A DNA stretch of 64,000 bases from Circinella minor. Its lineage: Eukaryota > Mucoromycota > Mucoromycetes > Mucorales > Lichtheimiaceae. Positions 35,636 through 47,425 of the stretch are shown here, one piece after another. The stretch covers positions 1 through 64,000 of the forward strand of contig JAEPRB010000177.1 of assembly GCA_016758965.1 (NCBI GenBank). Reading direction: 5' to 3'. Each line of letters starts with the position of its first letter. Position 1 is the first letter of the stretch. A program made the translations under genes and the position numbers. The notes beneath the pieces were generated by a model. The model made no database searches, was not told where the DNA came from, and saw only the letters and a program-made list of their open reading frames with translations.

Positions 35636-38131
35636 TTATTTTTCTTCATGATCATAATTTACATGACCGTGAATGGATGAAACATTACTATGTTCAAACA
35701 TAGAACTATCCTTCGCATCATCATCCAAAATGACTTCACCAAGAGGTTGTTGTCGTTGATTTTCTTCATCTATTTTTTCTTGAGATTGAGAAGGAGAAAC
35801 ACCATATCGGACATTTCGAGTAAAAAGTACAGCAATAATAGAAATACCAGCTGCACACAAAGGTACAGTAAAAGTTAAATGTAATGCATTCATATACGCT
35901 TTAATAATGGGGCCTTGAGCATCCACCGGCATTTTTCGAATATAAAGATAGTTTTTGAGAGCGTCATATTCATTACCAATTGCAATAATTTCAGGATCCA
36001 ATTCTCTTGCTTCATTTTCCAAAAAGATAGAAAAGAGGGTCTGGTAAATAGCAACTCCAATCGCTGAACCAAGCATCATGAAAAAGTTAGTCTATAATAA
36101 AAGGGAGAAAATAGCAAGTATATTATAATTAATACATTTAAGTCGTTTTTTTTACTCTGTTTTAATATATTCATAACAATATATTCATAATTACAAAAAA
36201 AAAAAAAAAAAAAAAAAAAAATTACCAAACTTGTTGCAACAGCCATATATTTTTTATCTACAGTAGTTTGTACCGCCAAAATAGCATTTTGTTGTGATAA
36301 TCCAAACGCAAAACCTAAACAAAATATTTAATATTAATTGTTTCTTTTAAAAAAAGAAAAAATTGTAACTTTTTCTTATATAGTTAAATAATCATAAAAA
36401 AGACAATTAAAATATTTACCACAGAAAGACAAGAAACCCGCTTGATGTCCCCAACTCGAATTCTCATTGACAGTATAAAATAAACCATAACCAAGAACAT
36501 TACAACATGCACCAACGAGAAGAAAGAATTTGACATATGGGATTTTACTAATCAAGTAACTGCTACCAAGAGATCCAACAATAAGACAACCCATAAAAGG
36601 AATTAACCGGATGCCGGATTGGATACTATTAGCACCAAAGACAGACTGAAAGAGAATAGGACCAAAATACAATGTACCAACAAAACCGAGACCTAGTGTT
36701 GCCATAAATATATATATCGTAAATACAGATGGCTGTAACATAATAGCTGCAGGCATAACCTATTTTTTAAAATATAAAAAGAAAAAGAAAGAAGAAAACC
36801 ATTATTAACTTTTATCATTTTTCATTTAACAGAATTGCAGTGGAATACTAGTATTATAAACTTCATGTTTTAAAAACATACAGGTTCTTTAGAAATCCAT
36901 CCTTGAGAAATAACCAACAAGACAAGGGCAACACCAGCAGCGACAAATGGACCAACACTGTGGGCATCTTTCCAACCATACTAATGGTTATATTGAAGAC
37001 TTTCAATTAGTATTGACTCTTTTTTTTTACCCTTCAAGCTATAAACATAAACTGCTAATAATAATAATAGTAGTAGTACAGCTATTGCTACATACCAATG
37101 GACCCCAACCTAAAGCGAGTAAAAGACAGGTGACACAACTGATGGAAAAGAGAATACCCAGAGCATCGATACGTTTGACTTTAACTATGAGTGGTTCATT
37201 TTGTATAGTACCTGATTCTTTGAGAAAGATTAAAATAAGTATAGCAGCTAAACCACCAATAATGATATTGATCCAAAAATCCCAACGCCATGTAAGGTAA
37301 TCGACAAAGGCACCACCGATCAATGGACCAACAACGCTTGATAGACCATAAATAACAGTCAACATGGATTGAAGACGAGGTTTCCATTCTGGTGATGCAA
37401 TGTCAGTCACAACGACAAACATCATTGAAAAAATACCACCACCACCAAAGCCTTGAATTGTTCTTCCTGCAATGACACCAGAAATAGTGGGAGAAAGTGC
37501 ACTAATAAGAGAACCAATCCAAAAGAAACAAAGTCCAAATAAAAGTACAGGTTTACGTCCAAAAATGTCACTGAACTATATAATTATTGAAAATTGATTT
37601 GTTAAAAAAAATTCATGACAACATTTTCTCTGTAAATATTTTTTTCTTGTGTCGTAATGTTTATATATGTATGTATAACAACGTCATTAAAAAAAATTCT
37701 CCATTACCTTGCCAGCTAACGGTTGAAAGGAGATCTATATAATAAGATACATATAAAAAGCGGAGATCAGTTTTTTAGTAAACTTAGTAATAATGAAAAC
37801 CTTGTTGAAATTATGATAAAAAAAAAATTACCATAGCAACCATAAATGAAGTTGCAATCCATGTTTGTTGTTCTAATGCTTGTAGTTCTGTTGCAATAAT
37901 AGACATTGCTGGAGCAACAACAGTTGAATTTAATGACATGACAAACATAGACAAGATGATACCAACAAAGATACCAATCGTTCTAAATCGTTCAAAACGG
38001 GATCGTTTTGGTGGTTGTTCTTCTACTATACTGGATTCTTTTTCACTTGAAGCTATTCCTTTTTCAGATACAATTGTGGCGACATCATTGTTATTATTAT
38101 TACTAGTAATTTGTTCCGCTTCTCGAGGCAT
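35636..38131 (-). CDS. MFS multidrug-type transporter (14-TM, DHA2-like), copy 2
   Basis: Paralogue of the 25558-27850 gene. Exons (minus) 38131-37832, 37734-37708, 37575-37096, 36980-36882, 36759-36420, 36314-36226 and 36091-35636 give 596 residues. The internal exons match copy 1 exactly in length: 27, 579 (here split 480+99), 340 and 89 nt. Motifs: SLNSTVVAPAMSIIATEL, DIFGRKP, AGRTIQGFGGGG, YGLSSVVGPLIGGAFVD, WRWDFWIN, QSVFGANSIQSGIRLIP and LSQQNAILA. The intron at 36981-37095, between LGWGPL and YGWKDAHSVGP, is absent from copy 1. The tails differ most; the C-terminus here is acidic (DDDAKDSS). Substrate unknown; both genes face the same way 8 kb apart. Confidence 0.93.
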
Positions 38132-40588
38132 ATTATTAAATTGTGTCTATTATTCGAATAAATTAAAAAATGGTATAAAAAAAAAAGAGAGATTAAAAAA
38201 GATATACGGGGAATGTAAATATGTATACAAGAGTAATGAGAAGAAATTAAGTGTTGGAAAAAATCTAGTCCAAAAACAACAAAAATGGTTTGTGTGAGAG
38301 AGAAAGAGAGAGAAAGAAGACTTTTTCAATTTCCAGAAACTCGAAAGCTTTTTTTTTTCTTTTTATACGTACTGAACCAGATCACAGATCTACCACGCAT
38401 ACCAAACTTTGTTTTTTTTTTAGTCCTTTTCGGTCATGTATCACGCCGAGTGCCTTTATCCGGTAGAAAAGTTATTGCGGAATCCATTGATCAATATCAA
38501 AAAAAAAACCAATTATATTGATTTCAATGGAAGAATAAATCGGCTCATAATCCTTTATTATTTCCCACGTGTATAAAATACAGGTATCACAGTAGCAACA
38601 TCTCTTTTTTTTTCATTGTATGTAGTTAATATATATAATATAACAATCAATTTTCTATATTACATCGAACTAATTATATTAGAAACAGAAAATTTTATTC
38701 TTTGTTTTTTTTGGGGGAGTTTTTAATCTGTGTACACTAATAGACTAAAGACTTTTTTTTATTAAATATAACAAAAAAAAAAAGTAAAAAACAAAGAAGT
38801 CTGTATTTGACTTTTATCACGTTACCATTCAACTTGTTGGTGTGGCAAGATCTATATAAAACTATACTGAACACTAAATTTTATAATTTGGTAAAATAGT
38901 AAACATAAATAACTTTATGTTATCAAGATTACGTTTTATCTGTAGCAGCAACTTTAAATATTGAATAATGATAATTAGAATTTTCGATAAATTGTTTTTC
39001 TTAAGGGGTGATTTATGTCTATTTTTTGATAATATATATATATATATAACATATAACCCCTTCTTTTTTTTCAATATTAAAAAATTACATTCATTATTCG
39101 TTGTTGTTACATAAAAAAAGAAAGGCGCGAAACTTTAACCCGAAAAGTGATTATTTTTTTCTCATAACATTAAAATGGCTAAAATCTATATGTTCATGTG
39201 ATCAATTTCAAACTGATAAAAATTTGGGTATGTAATTGTCCTGGTATGTTTATTATCTCTTAGGCCACCTATTCTTGGGACATCTCATCGTCCAGCCAAA
39301 TAAAAAAAATGTCGTGTAAAAGTTAACCCTTTCTTTTTTTTTATTTTTTACCCAATGCTCTCGTTGTTTTCGTTTTAAGTTTATTTATTCATTTCAACAT
39401 GGTGTACTTTGGTTCTTTCATAAAAGATAAAAACAAAAGTTGTTTTGACTCTTTATTTTCTTTGCATCAAATTCATTGTATATATTAATTTATGCATAAA
39501 AATGATTTATATATCGTTTTTTTGTGTATAAAAATATAGAAAAAATAAATCTTAGGGGATGTTAATACACTTTCTGGTTCTCGGCCAATGAAATTCTTAT
39601 AATTTCTTGATCAGTGTAAATTTTCCCATTTTGTGCAGTATAATAATCAAAAACTGCATTCCCAACATCCCATTACTTAAAAAACACTCTTTTTTTTATT
39701 TTTTTACTGTATTGTATAATATAGTTCGGATAACGAGAAGTTGGCCTCGAAAAATATTTGATTTTTCTTTATTTTAACTGGCTACGTACGTATAATAATA
39801 GTGTATCTTTCAAGAATCAAATCATTTCTCGCAACTTAGCAACAAGCGTCTTGTAAACTCAATCCTTGGGCTGAAAAAGATATTACAGATCCTATGAGAG
39901 GTCCTTTTTTAAGTATTTATATTTTTGAATATTTGAGTTTTTGAGTGTTAGAATCTATACCGCATCCAAACGAAGAATTTAATATAATTGTAAACTAGTT
40001 GTTTAATAGGCCTAACAAAAAAAAAAGACAAAGAGTCGTCTTTTCTCTTTCACAAAAACGGTACGTAGAAAACTTTTCGTAATACTTTTTTATTATTTTT
40101 CTTGTCTTTAATATTTAATATCTTTCTGTTTCTATCATATATTTATACATTATTGACTCAGTTAAATGTATTTCTCTTTATTATTACATAGTATATACAG
40201 ATATTAATACTTGAAAATACATAAGACTGAGCATTAATGAATTTTCTAGAGTAGAAAACAAAATTTTAATCAGAGGGTGTAGCTTGGAATGGAAATTGTT
40301 GAGTTGTATAATTTATGTAAGCATGGTTGTAAAGTTGCTTGATGTAAGTGGAATGATTACATAGTGTAATAACAAGACGATATGGAATCATAATATTATT
40401 ATTTTTTGGAATATGGCCTATTGGGTTAAAATCCATGTTTTATTATAAATGTGCACATCTATGAGTGACTGTGTCTCGAAAATATGCCCGAATAATATAA
40501 TGTATAGAATAAACTATCATTATTTTCTTTACTAGTGAATAAATATATTCAGATGTAACCATGGTAACAAAGAAATTCACCATTTTAT
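38132..40588. other. Intergenic, nothing recognised
   Basis: About 2.5 kb upstream of MFS copy 2. A GA-rich patch (38290-38320) lies close to the gene. The rest is AT-rich with poly-A/T tracts. No gene, repeat or RNA recognised. Confidence 0.4.
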
Positions 40589-41631
40589 TTATCCTAGTAT
40601 TATATTTGATGCAATAGTAATTTCTATGTTTTCACCATCATAATCTTCCATATGCTTTTTTCGTAGCATCATTCGTGTTGTCCATTCTTGACAGTATTGT
40701 ACAACGTCTAGTTTTTTATGTCCGTCAAAATAGATGCCTTTGATGTTCTTGCGATACTTAAAACCCCATGCTTCCATGAATTTGCGTAAGTTCGTCATAG
40801 AAATAGACTCAATAGTTTCAGTAGTTACTGTTTTTAATAGATCATCTTCAATAATTTTTTTTAACAGGTACAGATCTCTTTGTACGGGCTTTTGTTCTTT
40901 TAGCCATTCGATGCATTTTTCTTTATGTCTTCATGATTGAGAATGGGCTTGTGCTTGGCATGGTTTCCTTGTTGCGACATAGGAACTGTACCCGTTGTGT
41001 AAAATTCAGTTGCCCAATCACGAATGATGCGACTGCGATAAGAGTGTTGCTCAGCATTGCTATATGGATAAAAGAAGTGTGCTGCTTTCATAGATGCCTC
41101 TCCCTTAGTCATTTTGTGATCTACAAGATTTTTGAAATATATTTTAACAGCAAGGCGACGTTTAATATAATCTTTGTCACATTCGCTCGAAACTATTTCA
41201 AGACCCCACGTTGCTTCATCAAGAGCGTCAGTCAAAAAAGACAGCAGATCTTCATCACTGTAGTCGATAAAGTTATTATTATTGTCAAAGTTTATGTCAT
41301 CGACGTCAGTGCTAACTAGCCCATTAGTGTTACTGTCGACAATTGAAAAAATCTGACTGATAGGCTTATGCATTTTCATCATTTCCTGCTGCTTTTTAGC
41401 TGTTAATATTTTATCTCTCCATTCTTTAGTACGTGAAGGAACAAGGTGATTGTAAGTGCCATGCAAATGAGAATCACTGTTTTTTTTTCACTGTAGCATA
41501 TCAAATGCATTTTTGATGATAGGCACTTGATCTTGATTCTGAGTAATATTTATTGCGATTGCTTGCTCAGTTGTAAATAAAACACCTTTTTCATTTCTAG
41601 CTCGTTTTTTGGCTGATTTCTTTTGAGGCAT
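40589..41631 (-). pseudogene. Broken DDE-transposase-like element ORF
   Basis: Reading from the ATG at 41631 (MPQKKSAKKRARNEKGV), the frame meets a TGA after 47 codons, stays open in the same frame to about 40920, then shifts by one base near 40917 and continues to a stop at 40589. Conserved pieces: ARRP-like basic N-terminus, RSRIIRDWATEFYTTGTVP with QQGNHAKHKPIL, then FMEAWGFKYRKNIKGIYFDGHKKLDVVQY. The pattern 'G-Y-DGH-..DVV.YR' is common in DDE-type element proteins that are abundant in basal fungi. The catalytic C-terminal half is absent. It is therefore a truncated, frameshifted copy. Confidence 0.6.
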
Positions 41632-42167
41632 AGTGAAGTTTAGATATTATAGTGGAAATAAAAAATTGTCAGTAACCTTAAATAAAGTATGCTTTGTGCT
41701 GCGGGTAAATATTGCCCTGACCAGTTAAACGTAATTCCCACCAATTATATAATGCTCAAGATGTTTCAAGCTCATGCTCTCCCAGCCAAAAGTCGCCCAA
41801 TTTAAAGATGAAAAAGAAAAAATAATCCACTACTTTTGTCCTAAAAGCCCCTAAAAACAATAGTAATGAATGTTTTTTATGCTTCATGATGATACGGAAA
41901 AGTAATAGGGATTCAAAAAATTTGGAAAAAATTGCGGATTATCAGGAGTGTGCACCATACTACTTTTTTTTAAATGCACTAAATCCATAGGAGGAAAATA
42001 CGGACAACAATGCCCGTAGTGCTCAATATAACTTGAAGAAAACAAAGAGAACTTATCTTTCGAAATATTCATAAATCAGTATCCATTTACTGACAAAGCG
42101 TTCGCGTACACCAAATATACCAACGTACACATGCTCTCCGATGGAGCCAAATTAAAAAAAAATCTTT
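41632..42167. other. Spacer between element relics
   Basis: AT-rich sequence between two broken accessory ORFs in divergent orientation. The open frame at 41884-42072 has no recognisable domain. Nothing else seen. Confidence 0.35.
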
Positions 42168-44681
42168 GATGCGTGGAAAAAGACACAAGCAAGCACAGAT
42201 TTCTGGCATCGTGAATAATTAAAAAATGCACGATCTACAGCAACAGCACAGCTACAAGAAGCAGTGGCAAGAACTATGGGTGATATTAGTGCAGTTGAAG
42301 CTGGACGACTTTCTGAAATATATGAGGTAATGCATAATTTTGTTCTCTCCATATTCTCACAAAACTAATATACTATTACCGATTATTTTTAATAGCGGAC
42401 GATTGCTGATGTTCACCTCGAAGATGTATATGATAATCAAGAAGGGCCAGCTAGGATGAATTCTGCCCAGGAAGAACACGTTATGGGTGAACCTAATGTT
42501 GAAACAGAAGGGATTGAAGGTTTATGGATGGAGAAGAAATCAGGGCTGCAGCCAATACAACATTCATAATTGGATGTATAACCAGGTGAATATAGTTTTA
42601 TTATTACTATTGTCTGTTGGTTCCAAAGTTACTTTGAAACAATTAACCAAACATTCTTATATTTTAGTTGTTGAAAGACCAAGAATTATTCCAAAAGACA
42701 AAGCTCTCGATCACTTGAATTGATGGTTTACGATTTGATTATGAACTTGGATATCAAAAAAAATCAGTGATTCCTGCATGTTAAAGTAAGTACATTTATA
42801 TAAAAAGCATAAGGATGGTGTTATTGTTTATTATAATTGGAAGGATCTAAAGGAAAATTCTTATAATTTATATATTTATTATAAAAGATTATCATTATTA
42901 CTAGCGGTCCCTGTCTCGGTTCGCTCGACTGAATGAGCCACTTTGCTTCGCTTCATGTCATTCAGCGGATCCACGTCGCAAGGGGGGTTTTACCCCCCTT
43001 GACCTCCCCCATTGGGGGCAAGCCCCCAAACCCCCGGTTGACTATGCATTTAAAGCTGGATTCGAGGGTACGATACCAAAATACCTTATGTAAGATATTA
43101 AGATGAAAAATTATATATAGGTCGGTGTTGTAATGTTTGAATTTCCTTTTTTAGGTTTTATAAAATCTAAACTTTTTAGTGGTATAGAAGTAGTATAGAT
43201 ACATTATAAATACCCTCAATGCTACTATGGCAAATAGCTTTAAACAAGCAATCAGTGACGATAGTATTTGGGAAACGTTGAAGGAGCCAAGATTTTAACC
43301 CTCGGTAGATGATGAAATGGTGTCAGAATTATTCCAGAGGGTATGCAAGGTAATTATTATGATGGGGATCTTTATTTTATTATTAAATTGCTGGATGATA
43401 TCTAATTATTAAATTAAATGTGCACTCAGTTTATCATACCCCCTGAAGAGGATGATGAAGATAAATATAATGATGATAGATTGTTTAAATCGGACAAAAA
43501 GGCTGCATTAATTGAATTGCGCCAACGGAAGATCATTGAATTGAGAACAAATAGTCTAGTAGTCTTAGAAGTGATCGAAATTTTAGATTATGTGTAGGTA
43601 GCAAAGATGAATACGTAAAATACAAAAGAATGTATCTGATATTTCTTCCTTTTTTCTTAGTATCAATATTGTAGACTTGTGGCGTAATATGGATAACGGA
43701 AAAACAAGCGAAGCGGATTTTATCATGGCTATGAAAATCCAAGCGTAAGTTAGATTTCTATCAAAATTGCTTTTCTTTTCCTAACTCAAAGTTTCTTTTT
43801 CTTTAATAGTGGTGAAATATCTTCATCAATCTCGAAACAACCCCACCAGTTTATTTCGGAAAAGCTGTACAGGGTTTTGCATTCATTTCCGGACACAGCC
43901 CTCAATTTTTTCGCTTATGATAGGTGATACTTGGTTTATCCCATAAAATCAGGTCCCCTATCATTTGCGTAAATCCCTAATCTTTACAAGTGAGTACCAT
44001 TATGTGCAATTGAGTGGAAGAAGAAGAATAGCTCACCAGGAAAACTCCTTATTTAACAAGCCAAAAATTTACAAGTAAATAAGTGTCATCTTGCTAAAAT
44101 ACTCAAGTTACAATTGTCGAATGCTCAAGAGAAAAAGATGATGGTAGTTGGGATGGATTGGAAAGGTAAAGGGAATATGACATTATTTCTATTTGTTGGT
44201 TAGCATATGACCAATTACATAACTAGATATTAAATTAATTCTATATACATAGGATTTGACGGATATATGTTCACGATTCACAAAGTAGATGGTGTATATA
44301 TAGCAAACTTGCTAGATTAATTATCATTACCACGACATATCTTGAAACTGTAAAGGACTTTGAAAAATCATTGGTGTGGCTCTTAAGATGGAGGGTATGT
44401 ATATTTTACTTGTGACTTTTCTTGTATGGCATGATAATATGTACATCAAGGTATTGATTTTATCTGTTTGTAATATGTAGGAGTATTTGATTAAAACCGA
44501 GCGTATCATCAGCATCGCCATGTCAATACATGAATCCTTAAACAGCTTTGAAGAAGTTTTAACAAGAGGTTTGAAAAGACAACGATCCACCTCTGATCTT
44601 GTATATATGAGCCCTAAACGACGCGGAAGTTTAGCATCAACGACAACGGATAATGAATATGACGATGAAGACGAAGATTAA
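42168..44681 (+). pseudogene. Degenerate lineage-specific (probably Mucoromycota) repetitive gene family member
   Basis: Exon-like pieces on the plus strand with introns and stops between. Pieces: TAQLQEAVARTMGDISAVEAG (about 42235), TIADVHLEDVYDNQEGP (42400), MANSFKQAISDDSIWETL (43227), FIIPPEEDDEDKYNDDRLFKSDKKAALIELRQ (43432), NIVDLWRNMDNGKTSEADFI (43673), then VVGMDWKGK and GFDGYMFTIHKVDG (44145-44305). The last piece is SIAMSIHESLNSFEEVLTRG to a TAA at 44679. The 'VGMDWKG..GYMF..K.' block recalls uncharacterised multi-copy proteins of Mucorales; that recall is from general knowledge and needs a search. Several in-frame stops (after LLD and near 43300) argue it is dead. The GC-rich hairpin island sits in the gap at 42901-43040. 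Confidence 0.45.
42901..43040. repeat. GC-rich multi-hairpin island
   Basis: About 140 bp that is mostly G and C in otherwise very AT-rich DNA. Three perfect dyads: CTGAATGA at 42929-42936 with TCATTCAG at 42958-42965; a 9 bp stem CAAGGGGGG/CCCCCCTTG with a 5 nt loop at 42979-43001; and TTGGGGG/CCCCCAA with loop CAAG at 43012-43029. The edges are abrupt. It resembles mobile GC clusters or double-hairpin elements known from fungal mitochondrial DNA, but here lies among nuclear element relics. Confidence 0.7.
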
Positions 44682-45285
44682 GAAAGTATAACAAATAACA
44701 CATAACATATACCATATAACATATAACACATACCGCATGCCAAGCATCCTCCTTTACTCCTATTATTAACTAGTAGCATATATCTTTAAAAAAATCTCTA
44801 TGATAGTTCCCCATCAAACCTTGGATAATTACACTCCCTGAAACCAATAAATACATACTTATATGTATGTGTGAATGGTTCAAATAATACCTTATTCTCT
44901 CATTCAAGATAATGTCAGATATAAATAAATAAGATACTGTGCTTATGCAATTCTTTTATCATAACCAGTTTTTGTTTTTGTTTTAAAAAAATTTATAGAT
45001 GAATGAGCTTACGTATTAATCTACAAATAAATATATTCTATTTATTTGTTGTGATGTATCCATATGTAATGTTTATCATAGTATCATTTAGTATCATAGT
45101 AACTAATTTACAGATACTCGATATTACAACGATTAACTTTAACAGACCCAAAAATATGTTCAAGCCTTCTAAATTATTAGAAATGCATTTACTTCTAATA
45201 TATATTGATAAATACATGATCTGATTGCTTAAACCTTGTCTATCACTAATTTACTATAAGACGTACGTTTGGGCGCTCAATACAG
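44682..45285. other. Spacer, nothing recognised
   Basis: AT-rich, with short ACATATA-type direct repeats at 44697-44735 just after the degenerate family member. The open frame at 45003-45224 is low complexity. No feature recognised. Confidence 0.35.
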
Positions 45286-45860
45286 GGTCAGCCAACTAAG
45301 TCCTTGTTCTAAGCCACAGTAACGTGAATATATCATTCTTTGGTGCTATTACTGCTGAGGGAATTGTGAATCTCTCATTGAGAAATCTACAACTGGTGGT
45401 TGGATCCAAGAAGAAGCGTAAACTTAACGAAGGTGAGCAACAGATTACTGGCAAAATTGGTACAAGGGCAGTTTATTTTGTTTAGTTTTTGGAGACTGCG
45501 TGTGATGGATATTTTGGAGAGAAACAGTATGCCAGGGAAAACGCTATTAATGAACAATGCAATTATTTATCATATCAACGATGCTAAAGTGAAATAGTGG
45601 AGAGTCATGGATTCAAGCTGTTTTATCTACCTCCTTATTACTCGGCTTGTTTAAATCCTATATATTGAATAGATCTGGTCTAAATTGAAGGCAGGGGCCA
45701 AGCAGGAACTTTTAACAAAGGATAATTGTTTAACTACACGCATTATGAACTCTGCTTATAATGTTACTTCCAATGATTGTAAAAATGGATTAGACACTCT
45801 ATGTTCTTCTTCTTTTGATGTCTTAATAATGAACTGAATACTATAGTTTTTCCAGAACTT
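45286..45860 (+). mobile_element. Dead Tc1/mariner-type element (DDE transposase remnant)
   Basis: The 5' edge TACAGGGTCAGCCAACTA resembles Tc1/mariner ends (TA followed by CAGGG). Inside, in broken frames, are FFGAITAEGIVNLSLRNL, VMDILERN, LLMNNAIIYHI, GFKLFYLPPYYSACLNPIY, WSKLKAG-like and RIMNSAYNVTSNDC. These follow the order of the catalytic core of IS630/Tc1 transposases. The usual second catalytic Asp (pattern MDNAP.H) reads MNNA..Y here, so it is lost, and several stops interrupt the frame. No matching 3' inverted terminus was found nearby, so the element is truncated. Confidence 0.6.
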
Positions 45861-45945
45861 TTATAAACATTTCTTTTTTGCCAGGTTGATGTTTCCTTAT
45901 TGTCAAATCATGATTCTTTCTGTGCTAACTCGAAAATTCAAAAAT

Positions 45946-46044
45946 TGCCAAGTAAAAACCATCACCTGCCAAATGAAAAAAACCCCACCTCCGCCAACCT
46001 CAAAATTAGCACATACTGCCAAATTGAAAATGGCCCTCTGCCAA
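45946..46044. repeat. Array of five (T)GCCAA boxes
   Basis: TGCCAA or CGCCAA occurs at 45946, 45967, 45992, 46017 and 46039, always on the plus strand, spaced 21-25 bp, in sequence that is otherwise AT-rich. It lies just beyond the dead Tc1/mariner core. It could be subterminal transposase-binding boxes, a factor-binding array, or chance. Confidence 0.4.
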
Positions 46045-46847
46045 CCATTAGGAAAGAACATGTATTTTCAACTCCCGATTTTTTTTCCACTATACTTTTT
46101 GTTTAAAGTTTATTTAACAACACCTCAAACTAGAGTAATTATTATCTACTAGAATGTTTAAATTATTATATATTTAAACAGTCATTAAGAATTTTGGTTT
46201 TGATATAATATCATATATTGTATGTAATATGCTTTTTTTTAAAAAAGATAAATATGAACCATGTGTAAATGTTGTGGACAATTAAATTCATGCTGACCAA
46301 AAAGTCAAGTATGCATAATATAGTAAATAAGTATAAAAATGATATTGTGATCTGAGCATAAGGAAAGGTGGAAAAGTCAGGAAAAAAAAAGATCTTGTTC
46401 AAAATGGTGCCGGTTGTTCCGAAGTTTCTCTCTTCTAATGGTAGTACAACCCCACGATGTGGATTTTTAAGGAGATGTAGATCATAACACGTTGTATGTA
46501 ACGCATAATATAAACGTCATTTTTTCATACAGCGATATAAATCCTCACACTTGTCATCTCCATAAAAATCCTTCCACAACTTTTTGTAAAGATAATAAAT
46601 TATATGTGTATTTTATTTTTACTTTCAAGCCAATGAACTCGAATTATATAAAATACTTAATAAATCGTCTTTTTTAAAATAATAGCTAGATTGAGTAATA
46701 AAACAATAATAATAAATTATATGGCTACTTTGTCAATTTATAAGCTTTGAATTTGAAATAAAAAAAAAAGATGTAATCCAACATTATTGTTCAAGAAGTT
46801 TAAAAGAAAAAACCTTATAAAAAAATCAATCCAGTTAGTTGAAATTA
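46045..46847. other. Intergenic, nothing recognised
   Basis: AT-rich sequence without protein-like frames or repeats. Confidence 0.35.
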
Positions 46848-46989
46848 TTATGACAAGTAGTCTGTCTCCATATTTGAATAAAAAACGCGTAATTCCTTTT
46901 TATGGGCGGGGTAGAAGTAATGAGGGGGCATGAAAGGGAATAAGAAACAAAAAAGAATGAAGGAAGAGAGAAAGAGAGAAAATGGTTTC

Positions 46990-47142
46990 ATCTTTTTATT
47001 ATTCAACCAATGATTGCTCCTTGTTTTACAGAGCTCCGCACAAACGATGACAAGTGCTGACGAATCAGCAAGGGACCAATTGCCTAATTTGGTCCTGCTA
47101 ACGAAAGGTTGCGTAATTCTTTGCAAACACCCCAGTATCCCA
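46990..47142 (-). other. Coding-like, higher-GC patch upstream of MGST3
   Basis: On the minus strand a frame from ATG 47142 reads MGYWGVCKELRNLSLAGPN, meets one TAG, and continues AIGPLLIRQHLSSFVRSSVKQ to a TGA. The TAG is part of AATTAG, a possible splice acceptor, so an intron with donor GTGTTT could alternatively join MGYW to another frame. Composition is unlike the surrounding AT-rich DNA. It may be a small gene divergent from MGST3, a gene fragment, or an RNA. No family recognised. Confidence 0.25.
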
Positions 47143-47286
47143 TTATAGTTGATTGAATAATATTTATCCCAGATTCATTTAATCAAATAGAAAATAAAAA
47201 GTAAATAAAAGAAGACAAGAAAAATATTTTCTTCCTTTTTTTTTCTCTACTCTTTTTTCTTTAAATCTTTTAAACTATTTACAATC

Positions 47287-47393
47287 ATGGTTGCTATTAC
47301 TATTCCTCAAGAATACGGATACGTGAGTTTCTTTTTAAAAGCGCGCCTTTTTTTTTTTTTGTCTTATTAAAAATAATAATAACAAAACTAATC

Positions 47394-47425
<32 letters not shown>

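Noticed and set aside
44487..44681. 64-codon ORF as a separate gene
   Set aside because: It is the last exon-like block of the degenerate lineage-specific gene.
45886..46152. 88-codon open frame beside the Tc1/mariner remnant
   Set aside because: No domain; its unusual composition is explained by the GCCAA box array.
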